Origin: an actinobacterium SCGC AAA044-N04
GTDB taxonomy: Bacteria > Actinomycetota > Actinomycetes > Nanopelagicales > Nanopelagicaceae
Assembly (NCBI GenBank): GCA_000378885.1
Contig: KB900462.1
Span: forward strand, 23,621 to 87,620
Length of the DNA: 64,000 nt
Direction of reading: 5' to 3'
Positions 52,999 to 63,204 of the stretch are shown piece after piece. The position numbers and the translations under genes were made by a program. The notes beneath the pieces are model-generated. The model was not told the DNA's origin. It worked only from the letters and a program-made list of their open reading frames with translations, and did not search any database. How positions within the stretch are numbered: the stretch's first letter is position 1; each line of letters begins with the position of its first letter.

Positions 52999-55347
52999 AT
53001 GACTACTGAAGTTGTAGACATGATCACTGTCGTTGTTGATGGATTTGAAGTCAGCGTTCCAAAGGGAACATTAGTAATTCGCGCGGCAGAAAAGCTTGGA
53101 ATTCAGATTCCACGTTTTTGTGATCACCCACTTCTCGATCCAGTTGGTGCATGTCGTCAATGTTTAGTTGATATTGAAATTAATGGCCGTGCGTTTCCAA
53201 AGCCACAAGCTTCTTGCACCATTCCAGTTGAGCCAGGCATGATTGTTAAAACTCAACTCACTTCACCTGTTGCTGAAAAAGCGCAGCGCGGTGTTATGGA
53301 GCTACTGCTTATTAACCACCCACTTGATTGCCCAGTGTGTGACAAGGGTGGCGAGTGCCCATTGCAAAACCAGGCAATGAGTAATGGACAGGGCGAAACC
53401 CGCTTTGAAGGCGTGAAGCGCACATTCCAAAAGCCAATCAACATTTCTTCTCAAGTACTACTTGATCGCGAACGCTGTGTTCTCTGTGCTCGCTGTACTC
53501 GTTTCTCTGAGCAGATTGCATCCGACCCATTCATTACTTTGAATGAACGTGGTGCTTTGCAACAAGTTGGTATCTATGAAAACAAACCTTTCGAATCTTA
53601 TTTCTCAGGTAACACAGTTCAAATCTGTCCTGTGGGAGCACTTACTGGTGCTGCTTACCGATTCCGTGCACGTCCCTTTGATTTAGTTTCAACACCATCT
53701 GCTTGTGAGCACTGCGCATCTGGTTGCGACATGCGCACAGATGTTCGCCGAGGAAAGACTCTGCGTCGCCTTGCCGGTGATGATTCAACTGTTAATGAAG
53801 AGTGGAACTGCGATAAGGGACGTTGGGCATTTAAATATGTCACTTCCGTTGAACGCCTCACAACACCGATGGTTCGAAATTCTTCAGGAGAATTAGTTGC
53901 AGCTTCTTGGCCAGAGGCGTTAGCTGCAGCAGCAAAGGGATTGAAAGCATCTAAGGCTGCAGTACTAGTTGGTGGCCGTGCAACGTATGAAGATGCATAT
54001 GGCTATAGCAAGTTTGCACGTGTTGCACTTGGCACAAACGACATTGATTTCCGTTCACGCCTTTCATCAAATGAAGAGCGTGAATTCCTTGCAGCACGCG
54101 TAGTCGGTTCAACTACAACGTATTTGGATATTGATCGCGCAGATCATGTTCTACTTGTTGGCTTTGAGCCAGAAGAAGAATCACCAATTGTTTTCTTGCG
54201 TTTGAATAAGCAAGTACGAAAGCGCGCACTCAAGGTCACAGCGATTGCAACCAAGCTTTCAATTGGAGTTGAAAAACTTAAAGGTGAGTTTGTAAAGGTT
54301 GCTCCAGGGGCAGAAGCTGCAGCCATCACTTCACAATCTCTGAATGCAAAATCAGTGATTTTGGTGGGGGAGCGAGCTGCTGAAAGTGCTGGAGTATTAA
54401 GTGCAGTTGCAGCTCTGGCTGATTCAAGCAGTGCCAAGATTGCATGGATTCCACGTCGTGCTGGAGAGCGCGGTGCACTTGAAGCAGGGGCAATCGGTAA
54501 CTTGCTGCCAGGTGGGCGCCCAGTTACAGATGCATCAGCACGTGTTGATATTGCAGCGGTGTGGGGAACAGATTCATTGCCAAGTGCAGAAGGCAAGAGC
54601 ACGCAAGAGATTTATGCAGCAACAAATGCTGGTGAAATCGGTGCATTAGTTGTTGGCGGCGTTGATCCACTTGATGGAGAAAATAGCCAAAGCGCACTGG
54701 CTGCACTTGAAAAAGCTTTTGTTGTTTCTCTAGAAATTGCTAGCAGCGCAGTCACACAACATGCAGATGTTGTTTTGCCAGTTGCTGCAGTTACTGAAAA
54801 GAGCGGATCATTTTTGAACTGGGAAGGCCGTCCACGTTCATTTGATGCCGCAGTGCAAGATTCACTTAATCGCAGCGATCTACGTATTCTTTCAATGATT
54901 GCCGAAGAAATGGGCACATCAATAAATCTTGGAACTGTTAGCGCAGCTATTAAAGAAATTGCTTCCCTTGGCAAGTGGGATGGCGCTCGCGCATCAATGA
55001 GTAAAGTTTCTGCACCTGCAGTGCCAACTGTGTCGGGAGATCAATTCATCCTCACCTCATGGCGCCGCTTGCTAGATCTTGGAACTTTGCAGCAAGGTGA
55101 AGAAAACCTTGCAGGAACAGCACGTGCAACTGTTGCGGTTATTTCACCTAAGCGCGCTGGCGCACTTGGCGTGGTCGATGGCGACAAACTTAAGATTTCA
55201 ACTTCTTTAGGTTCAGTAACTTTGAGCGCACTTGTTGAAGATATTCATGACGATGCGCTCTGGGCACCACGTAATTCACGAGGTTCTCAATTACTAGTAA
55301 ATCTAGGCGTTGCACATGGCGCAGTAGTGAGTGTGGTGAAGGCATGA
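52999..55347 (+). CDS. nuoG: NADH-quinone oxidoreductase subunit G
   Basis: 782 residues, the large iron-sulfur subunit. The N-terminal [2Fe-2S] domain has ligands in [21 protein letters not shown]5 in [17 protein letters not shown]4 in [11 protein letters not shown] further C-x2-C-x3-C set ([15 protein letters not shown], last Cys in [11 protein letters not shown]) is the extra N7 cluster found in only part of bacterial complex I. The C-terminal part is a degenerate molybdopterin-oxidoreductase domain. The stop overlaps nuoH by 4 bp. Confidence 0.96.
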   Translation: MTTEVVDMITVVVDGFEVSVPKGTLVIRAAEKLGIQIPRFCDHPLLDPVGACRQCLVDIEINGRAFPKPQASCTIPVEPGMIVKTQLTSPVAEKAQRGVMELLLINHPLDCPVCDKGGECPLQNQAMSNGQGETRFEGVKRTFQKPINISSQVLLDRERCVLCARCTRFSEQIASDPFITLNERGALQQVGIYENKPFESYFSGNTVQICPVGALTGAAYRFRARPFDLVSTPSACEHCASGCDMRTDVRRGKTLRRLAGDDSTVNEEWNCDKGRWAFKYVTSVERLTTPMVRNSSGELVAASWPEALAAAAKGLKASKAAVLVGGRATYEDAYGYSKFARVALGTNDIDFRSRLSSNEEREFLAARVVGSTTTYLDIDRADHVLLVGFEPEEESPIVFLRLNKQVRKRALKVTAIATKLSIGVEKLKGEFVKVAPGAEAAAITSQSLNAKSVILVGERAAESAGVLSAVAALADSSSAKIAWIPRRAGERGALEAGAIGNLLPGGRPVTDASARVDIAAVWGTDSLPSAEGKSTQEIYAATNAGEIGALVVGGVDPLDGENSQSALAALEKAFVVSLEIASSAVTQHADVVLPVAAVTEKSGSFLNWEGRPRSFDAAVQDSLNRSDLRILSMIAEEMGTSINLGTVSAAIKEIASLGKWDGARASMSKVSAPAVPTVSGDQFILTSWRRLLDLGTLQQGEENLAGTARATVAVISPKRAGALGVVDGDKLKISTSLGSVTLSALVEDIHDDALWAPRNSRGSQLLVNLGVAHGAVVSVVKA

Positions 55348-56591
55348 CAACAGCAGAGCTCATTGGCGCAGATTCAGGCGGAATTATTGCTATCAAAGCA
55401 CTTCTAGTGTTTATTTTCTGCGTTCTTCTTACCCTGATGTCTGTTTGGGGAGAACGACGCATCGTTGGTCGCATGCAGGAGCGCCCAGGCCCTAACCGTG
55501 TTGGACCTTTTGGATTGATTCAAGCTTTAGCTGATGGTGTGAAGTTAGCTCTTAAAGAAGATTTGATCCCAGCGGCGGCAGACAAGATTGTCTTCGTTCT
55601 TGCACCAATCATTAGTGCAACAACTTGCTTTATGTCTTTTGCTGTTATTCCTATTACAGGGCAAGTTTCACTCTTTGGTCACACAACTGCAATGCAGTTA
55701 ACTGATCTTCCAGTCGGCGTGCTCTATGTATTAGCAATTGCATCAGTAGGCGTCTATGGAATTGTGTTGGCTGGCTGGTCATCTGGTTCTACATATCCAC
55801 TACTTGGTGGATTACGCTCAAGTGCTCAAGTAATTTCTTATGAAGTTGCCATGGGACTTTCACTAGTAGCTGTCTTTATTTATGCAGGATCAATGTCAAC
55901 TTCTGACATCGTGGCCGCTCAATCAACGTGGTGGTATGGCGTTGTGTTGTTCCCATCATTTGCAATCTATGCAATTTCAATGGTGGGTGAAACTAACCGT
56001 GCACCTTTCGATTTAGCTGAAGCAGAAGGTGAACTAGTTGGTGGTTTCCATACTGAATATTCATCACTTAAGTTCGCACTCTTCTTCTTGGCAGAGTATG
56101 TAAACATCATCGCTGTTTCAGCACTTGCTACAACTCTTTTCCTTGGTGGTTATCACGCACTCCCAGGTCTTGGCTTTACTGAAGCCTGGCTAGGCGGATG
56201 GTTTACCGGCATTTGGTTCTTCTCAAAAGTGCTTGTTTTCTTCTTTGTATTCGTTTGGCTACGCGGCACACTCCCACGTCTTCGCTATGACCAATTTATG
56301 CAGTTTGGTTGGAAGATCTTGATTCCAGTCTCAATTCTTTGGATCTTGGTTGTTGCAACACTTCGCACACTTTCACTACAAGGTGCTCCGCGTGTAGTTG
56401 TGGTTGGTTTTGCCAGCTTTGTGGTCTTACTCGTGATGGCTGCAAATATAGGTTTTGATAATGCAAAGAAGAAAAAGCTGGAATCACTTGAGGTTGAAGT
56501 CAGTGATCCATCTTTTGCAGTTCCAAGCGTTCCAATGAATGTTTCAAACATCAATGTGTCACAAGTTGGCAAAGGAGGCGATCATGTCTGA
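55344..56591 (+). CDS. nuoH: NADH-quinone oxidoreductase subunit H
   Basis: 415 residues, eight or nine helices, the membrane subunit that forms the quinone chamber. [27 protein letters not shown] (seen as [11 protein letters not shown] and [11 protein letters not shown]) and [24 protein letters not shown] are the conserved loops. A 60-residue polar tail follows the last helix and is longer than in E. coli. It overlaps nuoI by 8 bp. Confidence 0.97.
   Translation: MTTAELIGADSGGIIAIKALLVFIFCVLLTLMSVWGERRIVGRMQERPGPNRVGPFGLIQALADGVKLALKEDLIPAAADKIVFVLAPIISATTCFMSFAVIPITGQVSLFGHTTAMQLTDLPVGVLYVLAIASVGVYGIVLAGWSSGSTYPLLGGLRSSAQVISYEVAMGLSLVAVFIYAGSMSTSDIVAAQSTWWYGVVLFPSFAIYAISMVGETNRAPFDLAEAEGELVGGFHTEYSSLKFALFFLAEYVNIIAVSALATTLFLGGYHALPGLGFTEAWLGGWFTGIWFFSKVLVFFFVFVWLRGTLPRLRYDQFMQFGWKILIPVSILWILVVATLRTLSLQGAPRVVVVGFASFVVLLVMAANIGFDNAKKKKLESLEVEVSDPSFAVPSVPMNVSNINVSQVGKGGDHV
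56571..56578 (+). promoter_or_regulatory. strong Shine-Dalgarno AAAGGAGG of nuoI
   Basis: AAAGGAGG lies 5 nt before the ATG at 56584, inside the end of nuoH. It decides the nuoI start against an in-frame ATG at 56539, which has no such site. Confidence 0.8.
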
Positions 56592-57195
56592 GCAACTCGA
56601 ACCGCTAAAAAAGAGTGAAATTTCAGTTAACGATATCGCCTACACACAGATGGAGACTGGCGAATCAGTTGGACTACTTGGACACCTCAAGGGTTTCTGG
56701 ATTCCATTTTCTAAGATGTTTAAAAAGACTCTTACAGTTGAATACCCAGAAGTGAAAGCTCCAACAGCTGAGCGCTTCCATGGTCGTCACCAACTTAATC
56801 GCCACCCAGATGGTTTAGAAAAATGTATTGGTTGCGAACTCTGTGCTTGGGCATGTCCTGCAGATGCGATTTATGTGGAAGGTGCAAATAACACTCCAGA
56901 GAATCAAATGTCTCCAGGAGAGCGCTATGGCAAGGTTTATCAGATCAACTATCTGCGCTGTGTTTTCTGCGGACTTTGTATTGAGGCTTGCCCAACACGT
57001 GCGCTTACTATGACTAATGAATATGAATTAGCTGATGAATCACGCGCGAAGTTAATCTTTGAAAAGGAAGATTTATTAGCACCGCTTCGCCAAGGAATGT
57101 TGATGCCTCCGCATCCAATGTATCCAGATATGGATGACAGCAATTACTACAAGGGTGATGTGAAGCAATCACACCCATCTCAGGATGTGAAGTAA
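56584..57195 (+). CDS. nuoI: NADH-quinone oxidoreductase subunit I
   Basis: 203 residues. It holds clusters N6a and N6b: two C-x2-C-x2-C-x3-CP sets, [17 protein letters not shown] and [17 protein letters not shown]. The N-terminal [11 protein letters not shown] segment contacts the membrane arm. The ATG at 56584 is fixed by its Shine-Dalgarno. It overlaps nuoH by 8 bp and abuts nuoJ. Confidence 0.97.
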   Translation: MSEQLEPLKKSEISVNDIAYTQMETGESVGLLGHLKGFWIPFSKMFKKTLTVEYPEVKAPTAERFHGRHQLNRHPDGLEKCIGCELCAWACPADAIYVEGANNTPENQMSPGERYGKVYQINYLRCVFCGLCIEACPTRALTMTNEYELADESRAKLIFEKEDLLAPLRQGMLMPPHPMYPDMDDSNYYKGDVKQSHPSQDVK

Positions 57196-57987
57196 ATGGT
57201 TGATTTAGCTATTGCAGTAGGTCAAACACAGACTCCAGAAGCAGTTTTGTTCTGGGTTCTTGCACCATTGACCGTTGCGGCAGCTTTGGCAATGTTGCTA
57301 GTTAAAAAAGCAGTTCACTCTGCAATTTTGATGGCATCAGTAATGATCAACTTAGCTATTTTCTATATTGCTCAAGATGCCCTTTTCCTTGGAATTGTTC
57401 AGATAGTTGTTTACACCGGTGCAGTAATGATGCTCTTCCTCTTTATTCTCATGCTTGTTGGTGTTGATTCATCTGATTCACTTACTGAAACAATTCCAGG
57501 ACTTCGACCAATTGCGATCACTGCTGCAGTTGGCTTCGGTGGATTGATGGTTTCCTTGATTGGCCGTGCAACTCTTGGCCGAAGTGCAATTGGATTAGAA
57601 GCAGCCAATTCAAACGGAAACGTTAAAGGAATTGCGCAACTCCTATTCTCAACATATGTCTGGCCATTTGAAGTTGTTTCAGCACTTCTTATTACTGCTG
57701 CCTTAGGTGCAATGGTTCTTGCACATCATCAAAGCCTTCAATTGCGACCAACACAGCGCCAACTTTCAACACAGCGCTTTCGCGGTGCATCACTTGCAAA
57801 CGCTGCTGGTCTTCCAGCCCCAGGGGTATTTGCTCGTCACAACGCTGTAGATGTTCCAGCACTTTTGCCAGATGGCACACCAGCTGCCAACTCGATTAAC
57901 GCAACTTTGCAAGCACGTGGAGACATGCTGACTTCAGGCACATTTGAACTTGGCAAGGTCGACACTAGTAAGGGGGAGGAGAAGTAA
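57196..57987 (+). CDS. nuoJ: NADH-quinone oxidoreductase subunit J
   Basis: 263 residues with five helices in the first 180. The conserved helix is QIVVYTGAVMMLFLFILMLVG, which can switch form during coupling. About 80 polar residues follow the last helix, longer than in E. coli and common in actinobacteria. Abuts nuoI; nuoK follows directly. Confidence 0.95.
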   Translation: MVDLAIAVGQTQTPEAVLFWVLAPLTVAAALAMLLVKKAVHSAILMASVMINLAIFYIAQDALFLGIVQIVVYTGAVMMLFLFILMLVGVDSSDSLTETIPGLRPIAITAAVGFGGLMVSLIGRATLGRSAIGLEAANSNGNVKGIAQLLFSTYVWPFEVVSALLITAALGAMVLAHHQSLQLRPTQRQLSTQRFRGASLANAAGLPAPGVFARHNAVDVPALLPDGTPAANSINATLQARGDMLTSGTFELGKVDTSKGEEK

Positions 57988-58287
57988 ATGGATGCAGCTA
58001 ATTATCTATATCTATCCGTACTTCTTTTCACTATCGGTGCTGTGGGAGTAGTTGTTCGACGCAATGCGATCGTTGTTTTCATGTGTGTTGAGCTCATGCT
58101 CAACGCTGCAAACTTAGCTTTTGTGACTTTTTCCAGAATTAATGGTGATCTCAACGGACAGGTAGTGGCCTTCTTTACGATGGTTGTGGCTGCCTGTGAA
58201 GTTGTAGTTGGCCTAGCAATTATCGTGACGATCTATCGCTCACGTCGTTCAGCATCTGTTGATGATGCTAGTTTGTTGAAGCGATAG
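57988..58287 (+). CDS. nuoK: NADH-quinone oxidoreductase subunit K
   Basis: 99 residues, three helices. [16 protein letters not shown] contains the conserved Glu used in proton transfer and [17 protein letters not shown] the second. GGAGGA lies 7 nt before the ATG, partly within the end of nuoJ. Usual length. Confidence 0.96.
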   Translation: MDAANYLYLSVLLFTIGAVGVVVRRNAIVVFMCVELMLNAANLAFVTFSRINGDLNGQVVAFFTMVVAACEVVVGLAIIVTIYRSRRSASVDDASLLKR

Positions 58288-58289
58288 CT

Positions 58290-60179
58290 ATGACGACTTC
58301 AAATAGCCTCGTTTATTTAATTGCGCTGCCATTACTTGGTGCAACAATTCTTTTACTTGCTGGCCGACGTGCTGATAAATGGGGCCACATTCTTGGAACC
58401 TTGATGTCAGGGTCATCATTTGCCGTTGGCCTCTACCAACTCTCACAAATGCTTGGCCGCTCTAATACAGCTCGACCTGTTGAACAAAAGCTATTTGAGT
58501 GGATCTCAGTTGGAAGTTTTAAGGTTGATGCAGGATTGCTCCTAGATCAACTTTCAATCTGCTTCGTTCTTCTTATTACAGGTGTTGGAACATTGATTCA
58601 TATTTACTCAATTTCCTATATGTCACATGACCACGATCGCAGACGCTTCTTTGCCTATTTAAACCTGTTCATTGCAGCGATGCTTTTGTTGGTTCTAGGA
58701 AATAGTTACCTCAACCTTTATGTTGGTTGGGAAGGCGTTGGTCTTGCTTCCTATCTATTGATTGGTTTCTGGAACCAAAAGCCTGCGTATGCAACTGCCT
58801 CCAAGAAGGCATTTGTTATGAACCGTGTTGGTGACATGGGACTTTCTTTTGCCATCATGATTGCCTTTGCAACAGTTGGAACGGTCTCCTTTGCAGGAAT
58901 TAAAGAGCACGCGCACCACACATCAACAGCAGCGCTGACTGCCATGGGAATCATGTTGCTAGTTGCAGCAACAGGAAAATCAGCGCAATTCCCATTACAG
59001 GCATGGCTGGGCGATGCGATGGCTGGCCCAACCCCTGTTTCAGCTCTTATTCACGCAGCGACAATGGTTACTGCCGGTGTTTATCTCATTACTCGCTCGA
59101 ACTTCATTTTCGATGCCGCGCCAACTGCCCAGTTACTAGTTGTCATTGTTGGCGCAATTACTTTGTTGTTCGGTGCATTAATCGGTACTGCAAAAGATGA
59201 CATCAAGAAAGCACTTGCTGCTTCAACAATGTCGCAGATTGGTTACATGATTTTGGGTGCTGGTCTTGGTCCAGTTGGTTACGCATTTGCAATCATGCAC
59301 TTATTAACTCACGGCTTCTTTAAGGCTGGAATGTTCCTTGGTGCAGGTTCAGTCATGCATGGAATGAATGATGAAGTAAACATGCGCAAGTACGGCGCAC
59401 TTCGAAAGTTCATGCCAATTACATTTGTGACATTTGGTCTTGGATATTTAGCAATCCTTGGAGTTCCACCATTTGCTGGTTTCTATTCAAAAGACATGAT
59501 TATCGAAACTGCATTTAACGCCGGCGGTATTAAAGGAATTCTTCTGGGATCAGTGACTTTATTAGGTGCAGGAATTACGGCTTTTTATATGACTCGCGTA
59601 ATGATTCTCACTTTCACAGGAAAAGCTAGATGGGATGAAGAAGCCCATCCCCATGAGTCCCCATTATTGATGTGGCTCCCAATGGCAATTCTTGCAATCG
59701 GTTCAGTTTCATCTGGCTACTTACTTAGCCGCGGAGATGCACTAGTTAACTGGTTGTCACCATTATTTGAACACCATGGTGAGCACGAAGAACTTCTTGC
59801 ACCAATCGTTGTTTCAGCCCTTGCACTTGGCATGGTTGCTATCGGAGTTGCAATTGCGTTCTTGAAGTATTCACGCCAAGAAGTTGCATCAGTTGCACCA
59901 GAGAATGTTTCAGTATTTACCAAGATCGCACGAGAAGATCTGATGCAAGATCGCTTCAACGAAGCAGTATTTATGCGCCCTGGCCAGCAGTTAACGCAGG
60001 TTTTGGTCAAAACTGATGAAGCCGTTATTGATGGCGCAGTTCGTGGAGTTGGAAAGCTGGCAATGGGCTCAAGTTCACTTCTACGAGGAGTGCAGAGCGG
60101 TTTTGTTCGTAGTTACGCAGCGCTGATCTTTGTTGGCGCGGCCCTGCTCATCGCAGCGATTTGGGTGGTGGTTCAATAA
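58290..60179 (+). CDS. nuoL: NADH-quinone oxidoreductase subunit L
   Basis: 629 residues, about 16 helices, the distal antiporter-like proton channel with its long lateral helix near the C terminus. Conserved sequences: [56 protein letters not shown] and [15 protein letters not shown]. Starts 2 bp after nuoK; its TAA overlaps the nuoM ATG by 1 nt. Confidence 0.97.
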   Translation: MTTSNSLVYLIALPLLGATILLLAGRRADKWGHILGTLMSGSSFAVGLYQLSQMLGRSNTARPVEQKLFEWISVGSFKVDAGLLLDQLSICFVLLITGVGTLIHIYSISYMSHDHDRRRFFAYLNLFIAAMLLLVLGNSYLNLYVGWEGVGLASYLLIGFWNQKPAYATASKKAFVMNRVGDMGLSFAIMIAFATVGTVSFAGIKEHAHHTSTAALTAMGIMLLVAATGKSAQFPLQAWLGDAMAGPTPVSALIHAATMVTAGVYLITRSNFIFDAAPTAQLLVVIVGAITLLFGALIGTAKDDIKKALAASTMSQIGYMILGAGLGPVGYAFAIMHLLTHGFFKAGMFLGAGSVMHGMNDEVNMRKYGALRKFMPITFVTFGLGYLAILGVPPFAGFYSKDMIIETAFNAGGIKGILLGSVTLLGAGITAFYMTRVMILTFTGKARWDEEAHPHESPLLMWLPMAILAIGSVSSGYLLSRGDALVNWLSPLFEHHGEHEELLAPIVVSALALGMVAIGVAIAFLKYSRQEVASVAPENVSVFTKIAREDLMQDRFNEAVFMRPGQQLTQVLVKTDEAVIDGAVRGVGKLAMGSSSLLRGVQSGFVRSYAALIFVGAALLIAAIWVVVQ

Positions 60180-61687
60180 TGAATTCATTGATTCTATTAA
60201 TGCTCTTGCCAATCATTGGCTCAATTGCAGTTGCTGTTACACCTAAGACAAAAGAGGTTCTAACTAAGCAAGTTGCACTTGGCACAACTGTGGTTGTCGC
60301 TCTAGCAACTATTGCTATGGCTGTTAACTTCCAGCGCGATAACGTCGAACTTCAGTTTGTTGAGAAGTATTCCTGGATTCCTACCTTTGGCATCAACTTC
60401 GCCGTTGGTATTGATGGTCTAGCACTGGTGCTGATTTTGATGTCAACAATTCTCGCGCCAATTGTGGTATTAGCTGGTTGGAATGAAGCCCACGGTGGCC
60501 GTTGGTCTGTAAAGACGTTTTACATCCTCATCCTTGTTCTTGAAACAATGATGATTGGTGTCTTTGTAGCAACAGATGTCTTCTTGTTCTATGTCATCTT
60601 TGAAGCGATGCTGATTCCGGTTTACTTCCTGATTGGTGGTTATGGAAGCGGTGAGCGCTCAGCGGCAGCAGTTAAGTTCTTGATTTATAGCCTCTTCGGT
60701 GGATTACTGATGTTGGCATCAATTATCGCCCTCTATGTGATGTCAGGCGCTCAGGGCGGACATACATTTGATCTGCAAGCACTTTCACAACTGCAGATGA
60801 GTTCAACTACTCAGAACTTCCTATTCCTAGGCTTCTTTATTGCTTTTGCAATTAAGGCACCTCTGTGGCCACTTCATACCTGGCTGCCAGATGCTGCAGC
60901 TTCTGCAACCCCTGGAACCTCGGTGTTGTTGCTAGGTGTTCTAGATAAAGTCGGAACATTTGGAATGATTCGCTACTGCTTAACTCTGTTCCCAGAAGCC
61001 AGCAAGACATTTACACCTTTGATTATGGTTCTTGCAGTTATTTCAATTGTTTATGGCGCAATCCTTGCAATTGGTCAGAAGGATCTAAAGCGCTTAATTG
61101 CATTTACTTCAATTTCTCACTTTGGTTTCATCACCATGGGTATCTTCGCAATGACCTCACAGGGTCACAGCGGGGCAACTTTATATATGTTTAATCACGG
61201 CTTCTCAACGGCAGCGTTGTTCATCGTTGGCGGTTGGATGATTGCACGTCGTGGTTCTTCAACGATTGCAGACTTTGGTGGACTACAGCGCGTCACACCA
61301 GTGATGGCTTGGTCATTCTTCCTGGCTGGAATGTCTTCACTGGCGTTACCAGGTTTGTCTAGCTTTGTCAGTGAGTTCTTAGTATTAGTTGGAACATTTA
61401 CTCGATACCCAGTGCATGCTGTCATTGCAACATTTGGAATTGTTCTAGCTGCCCTCTATATCTTGATCCCAGTTCAAAAGGCTTTACACGGACCAACAAC
61501 TCCTGGCAACGAGGGATTAAGTGATCTGAACCTTCGAGAGAAAATCGCAATTGCTCCAGTGATTGCAATCATCATTGCTCTTGGTTTCTATCCTTCGCCA
61601 CTATTAAATGTCATTAACCCAGCTTCAGCGCATGTGATTGCTCAAATGGGCTTCACTGATCCAGCTCCAACGAATGGTGATAAATAA
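60179..61687 (+). CDS. nuoM: NADH-quinone oxidoreductase subunit M
   Basis: 502 residues with about 14 helices, the second antiporter-like channel. FYVIFEAMLIPVYFLIGGYG and IKAPLWPLHTWLPDAAASATPGTSVLLLGVLDKVGTFG contain the conserved Glu and Lys. The ATG at 60179 overlaps the nuoL stop (TAATG); an in-frame GTG at 60161 would add six residues read inside nuoL and is less likely. Confidence 0.97.
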   Translation: MNSLILLMLLPIIGSIAVAVTPKTKEVLTKQVALGTTVVVALATIAMAVNFQRDNVELQFVEKYSWIPTFGINFAVGIDGLALVLILMSTILAPIVVLAGWNEAHGGRWSVKTFYILILVLETMMIGVFVATDVFLFYVIFEAMLIPVYFLIGGYGSGERSAAAVKFLIYSLFGGLLMLASIIALYVMSGAQGGHTFDLQALSQLQMSSTTQNFLFLGFFIAFAIKAPLWPLHTWLPDAAASATPGTSVLLLGVLDKVGTFGMIRYCLTLFPEASKTFTPLIMVLAVISIVYGAILAIGQKDLKRLIAFTSISHFGFITMGIFAMTSQGHSGATLYMFNHGFSTAALFIVGGWMIARRGSSTIADFGGLQRVTPVMAWSFFLAGMSSLALPGLSSFVSEFLVLVGTFTRYPVHAVIATFGIVLAALYILIPVQKALHGPTTPGNEGLSDLNLREKIAIAPVIAIIIALGFYPSPLLNVINPASAHVIAQMGFTDPAPTNGDK

Positions 61688-63204
61688 TGGAATTCAGCGC
61701 ACCAGTTCTTAACTACACGCTTCTTTCACCCATGCTTATTTTGTTGGGCGGGGCGCTCATTGGTGTTCTCGTTGAAGCCTTCATGTCCAAGGCGCTGCGC
61801 CCAATCACGCAGCTGTCAGTGACTCTAGGCACTTTAGTTTTAGCACTTGTTCAGGTGTGGAAAGTGCGCAATGAGCAATCGGTAAGTGCAGCAATGGGCT
61901 CAGTAGTAATTGATGGGCCTGCAGTTTTGCTGCAAGCTTCAATCATTATTATTTCTATCATCTCTGTTTTACTCATCGCCGATACTGAACACTTCACGGC
62001 CCTTGCTGCTTCACTTCCAGGTTCAGATGAAGAACGACATGCATTACAGACTGGTAATCAAGTAACTGAGGTTTATCCACTTACTCTCTTTGCTGTTGCT
62101 GGAATGCTCTTATTCCCAGTCTCTAGCGATCTCATTACCTTATTTGTTGCACTTGAAATGCTTTCTTTGCCGTTGTATTTGATGGCAGGGCTCTCACGCC
62201 GTCGCCGTTTAGCATCTCAGGAATCAGCCCTTAAGTACTTCCTACTCGGTGCATTTTCTTCAGCATTCTTCTTATTTGGCGCAGCTTTTCTTTATGGATA
62301 CTCAGCCTCAATTACCTTCAGTGGCATCCGCGATGCAGTAGTGGGTGGCGGCGGAAACGATGTCTTCCTACTTATTGGAATCGCATTTCTATCTGTTGGT
62401 TTGCTCTTTAAAGTTGGCGCAGTTCCATTCCATGCGTGGTCACCAGATGTGTATCAAGGTGCACCAACACCTGTAACAGCATTTATGGCAGCAGCAACAA
62501 AGGTTGCAGCCTTTGGTGCGATGCTGCGTATCTACTACACCTCTTTTGCAAACGCCCAATGGTCCTGGACTCCCATGCTGACCATCATTGCGATTATCAC
62601 GATGGTCTTTGGTTCATTAGTTGCCATTGCACAGCGTGATGTGAAGCGCATGTTGGCCTACTCTTCCATTGCCCATGCTGGCTTCTTATTAACTGGTGTT
62701 ATCGCCTTGAATAAGGCAGGCCTTGAGGCTTCGCTGTTCTATCTCTTTGCTTATGGCATAACCACTGTTGGTGCTTTTGCAATTGTTACCTTGGTTCGCG
62801 ATTCTGCCGGTGAAGTAACTGATCTGAATCGTTGGAAAGGTTTAGGAAAGCGCTCTCCTTGGGTTGCAACTGCATTTGCTGGCTTCCTTCTTTCTTTTGC
62901 TGGGATTCCACTCACAAGCGGATTCATTGGAAAGTTCTCAATCTTCTCTGCAGCATATGAAAGCGGAGCAAGAAGCGTTGTTATTGCTGGTGTGCTCTCA
63001 AGTGCTATTGCAGCCTTCTTCTATATCCGCGTTATTGTTTTAATGTTCTTTACTGATCCAGTCGAAGATGGAACAAGCGTTGAAATTCCATCATCATTGA
63101 CGTCAATTACGGTTATTTTCTCACTGATCGTAACAATTGCTTTGGGTGTTTTCCCAGCTCCAATTCTTAACTTCATCTCGAATCTCGCAACCTTCATTCG
63201 CTAA
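61687..63204 (+). CDS. nuoN: NADH-quinone oxidoreductase subunit N
   Basis: 505 residues with about 14 helices, the third antiporter-like channel. LFVALEMLSLPLYLMAGLSRR, KVGAVPFHAWSPDVYQGAPTPVTAFMAAATKVAAFG and MLAYSSIAHAGFLLTG are the family motifs. 1-bp overlaps with nuoM before and the polyprenyl synthase after, so the operon runs on past the nuo genes. Confidence 0.97.
   Translation: MEFSAPVLNYTLLSPMLILLGGALIGVLVEAFMSKALRPITQLSVTLGTLVLALVQVWKVRNEQSVSAAMGSVVIDGPAVLLQASIIIISIISVLLIADTEHFTALAASLPGSDEERHALQTGNQVTEVYPLTLFAVAGMLLFPVSSDLITLFVALEMLSLPLYLMAGLSRRRRLASQESALKYFLLGAFSSAFFLFGAAFLYGYSASITFSGIRDAVVGGGGNDVFLLIGIAFLSVGLLFKVGAVPFHAWSPDVYQGAPTPVTAFMAAATKVAAFGAMLRIYYTSFANAQWSWTPMLTIIAIITMVFGSLVAIAQRDVKRMLAYSSIAHAGFLLTGVIALNKAGLEASLFYLFAYGITTVGAFAIVTLVRDSAGEVTDLNRWKGLGKRSPWVATAFAGFLLSFAGIPLTSGFIGKFSIFSAAYESGARSVVIAGVLSSAIAAFFYIRVIVLMFFTDPVEDGTSVEIPSSLTSITVIFSLIVTIALGVFPAPILNFISNLATFIR

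Noticed and set aside
60161..60178. GTG start for nuoM at 60161
   Set aside because: It would add MGGGSI from within nuoL; the TAATG overlap at 60179 matches the other junctions of the operon.
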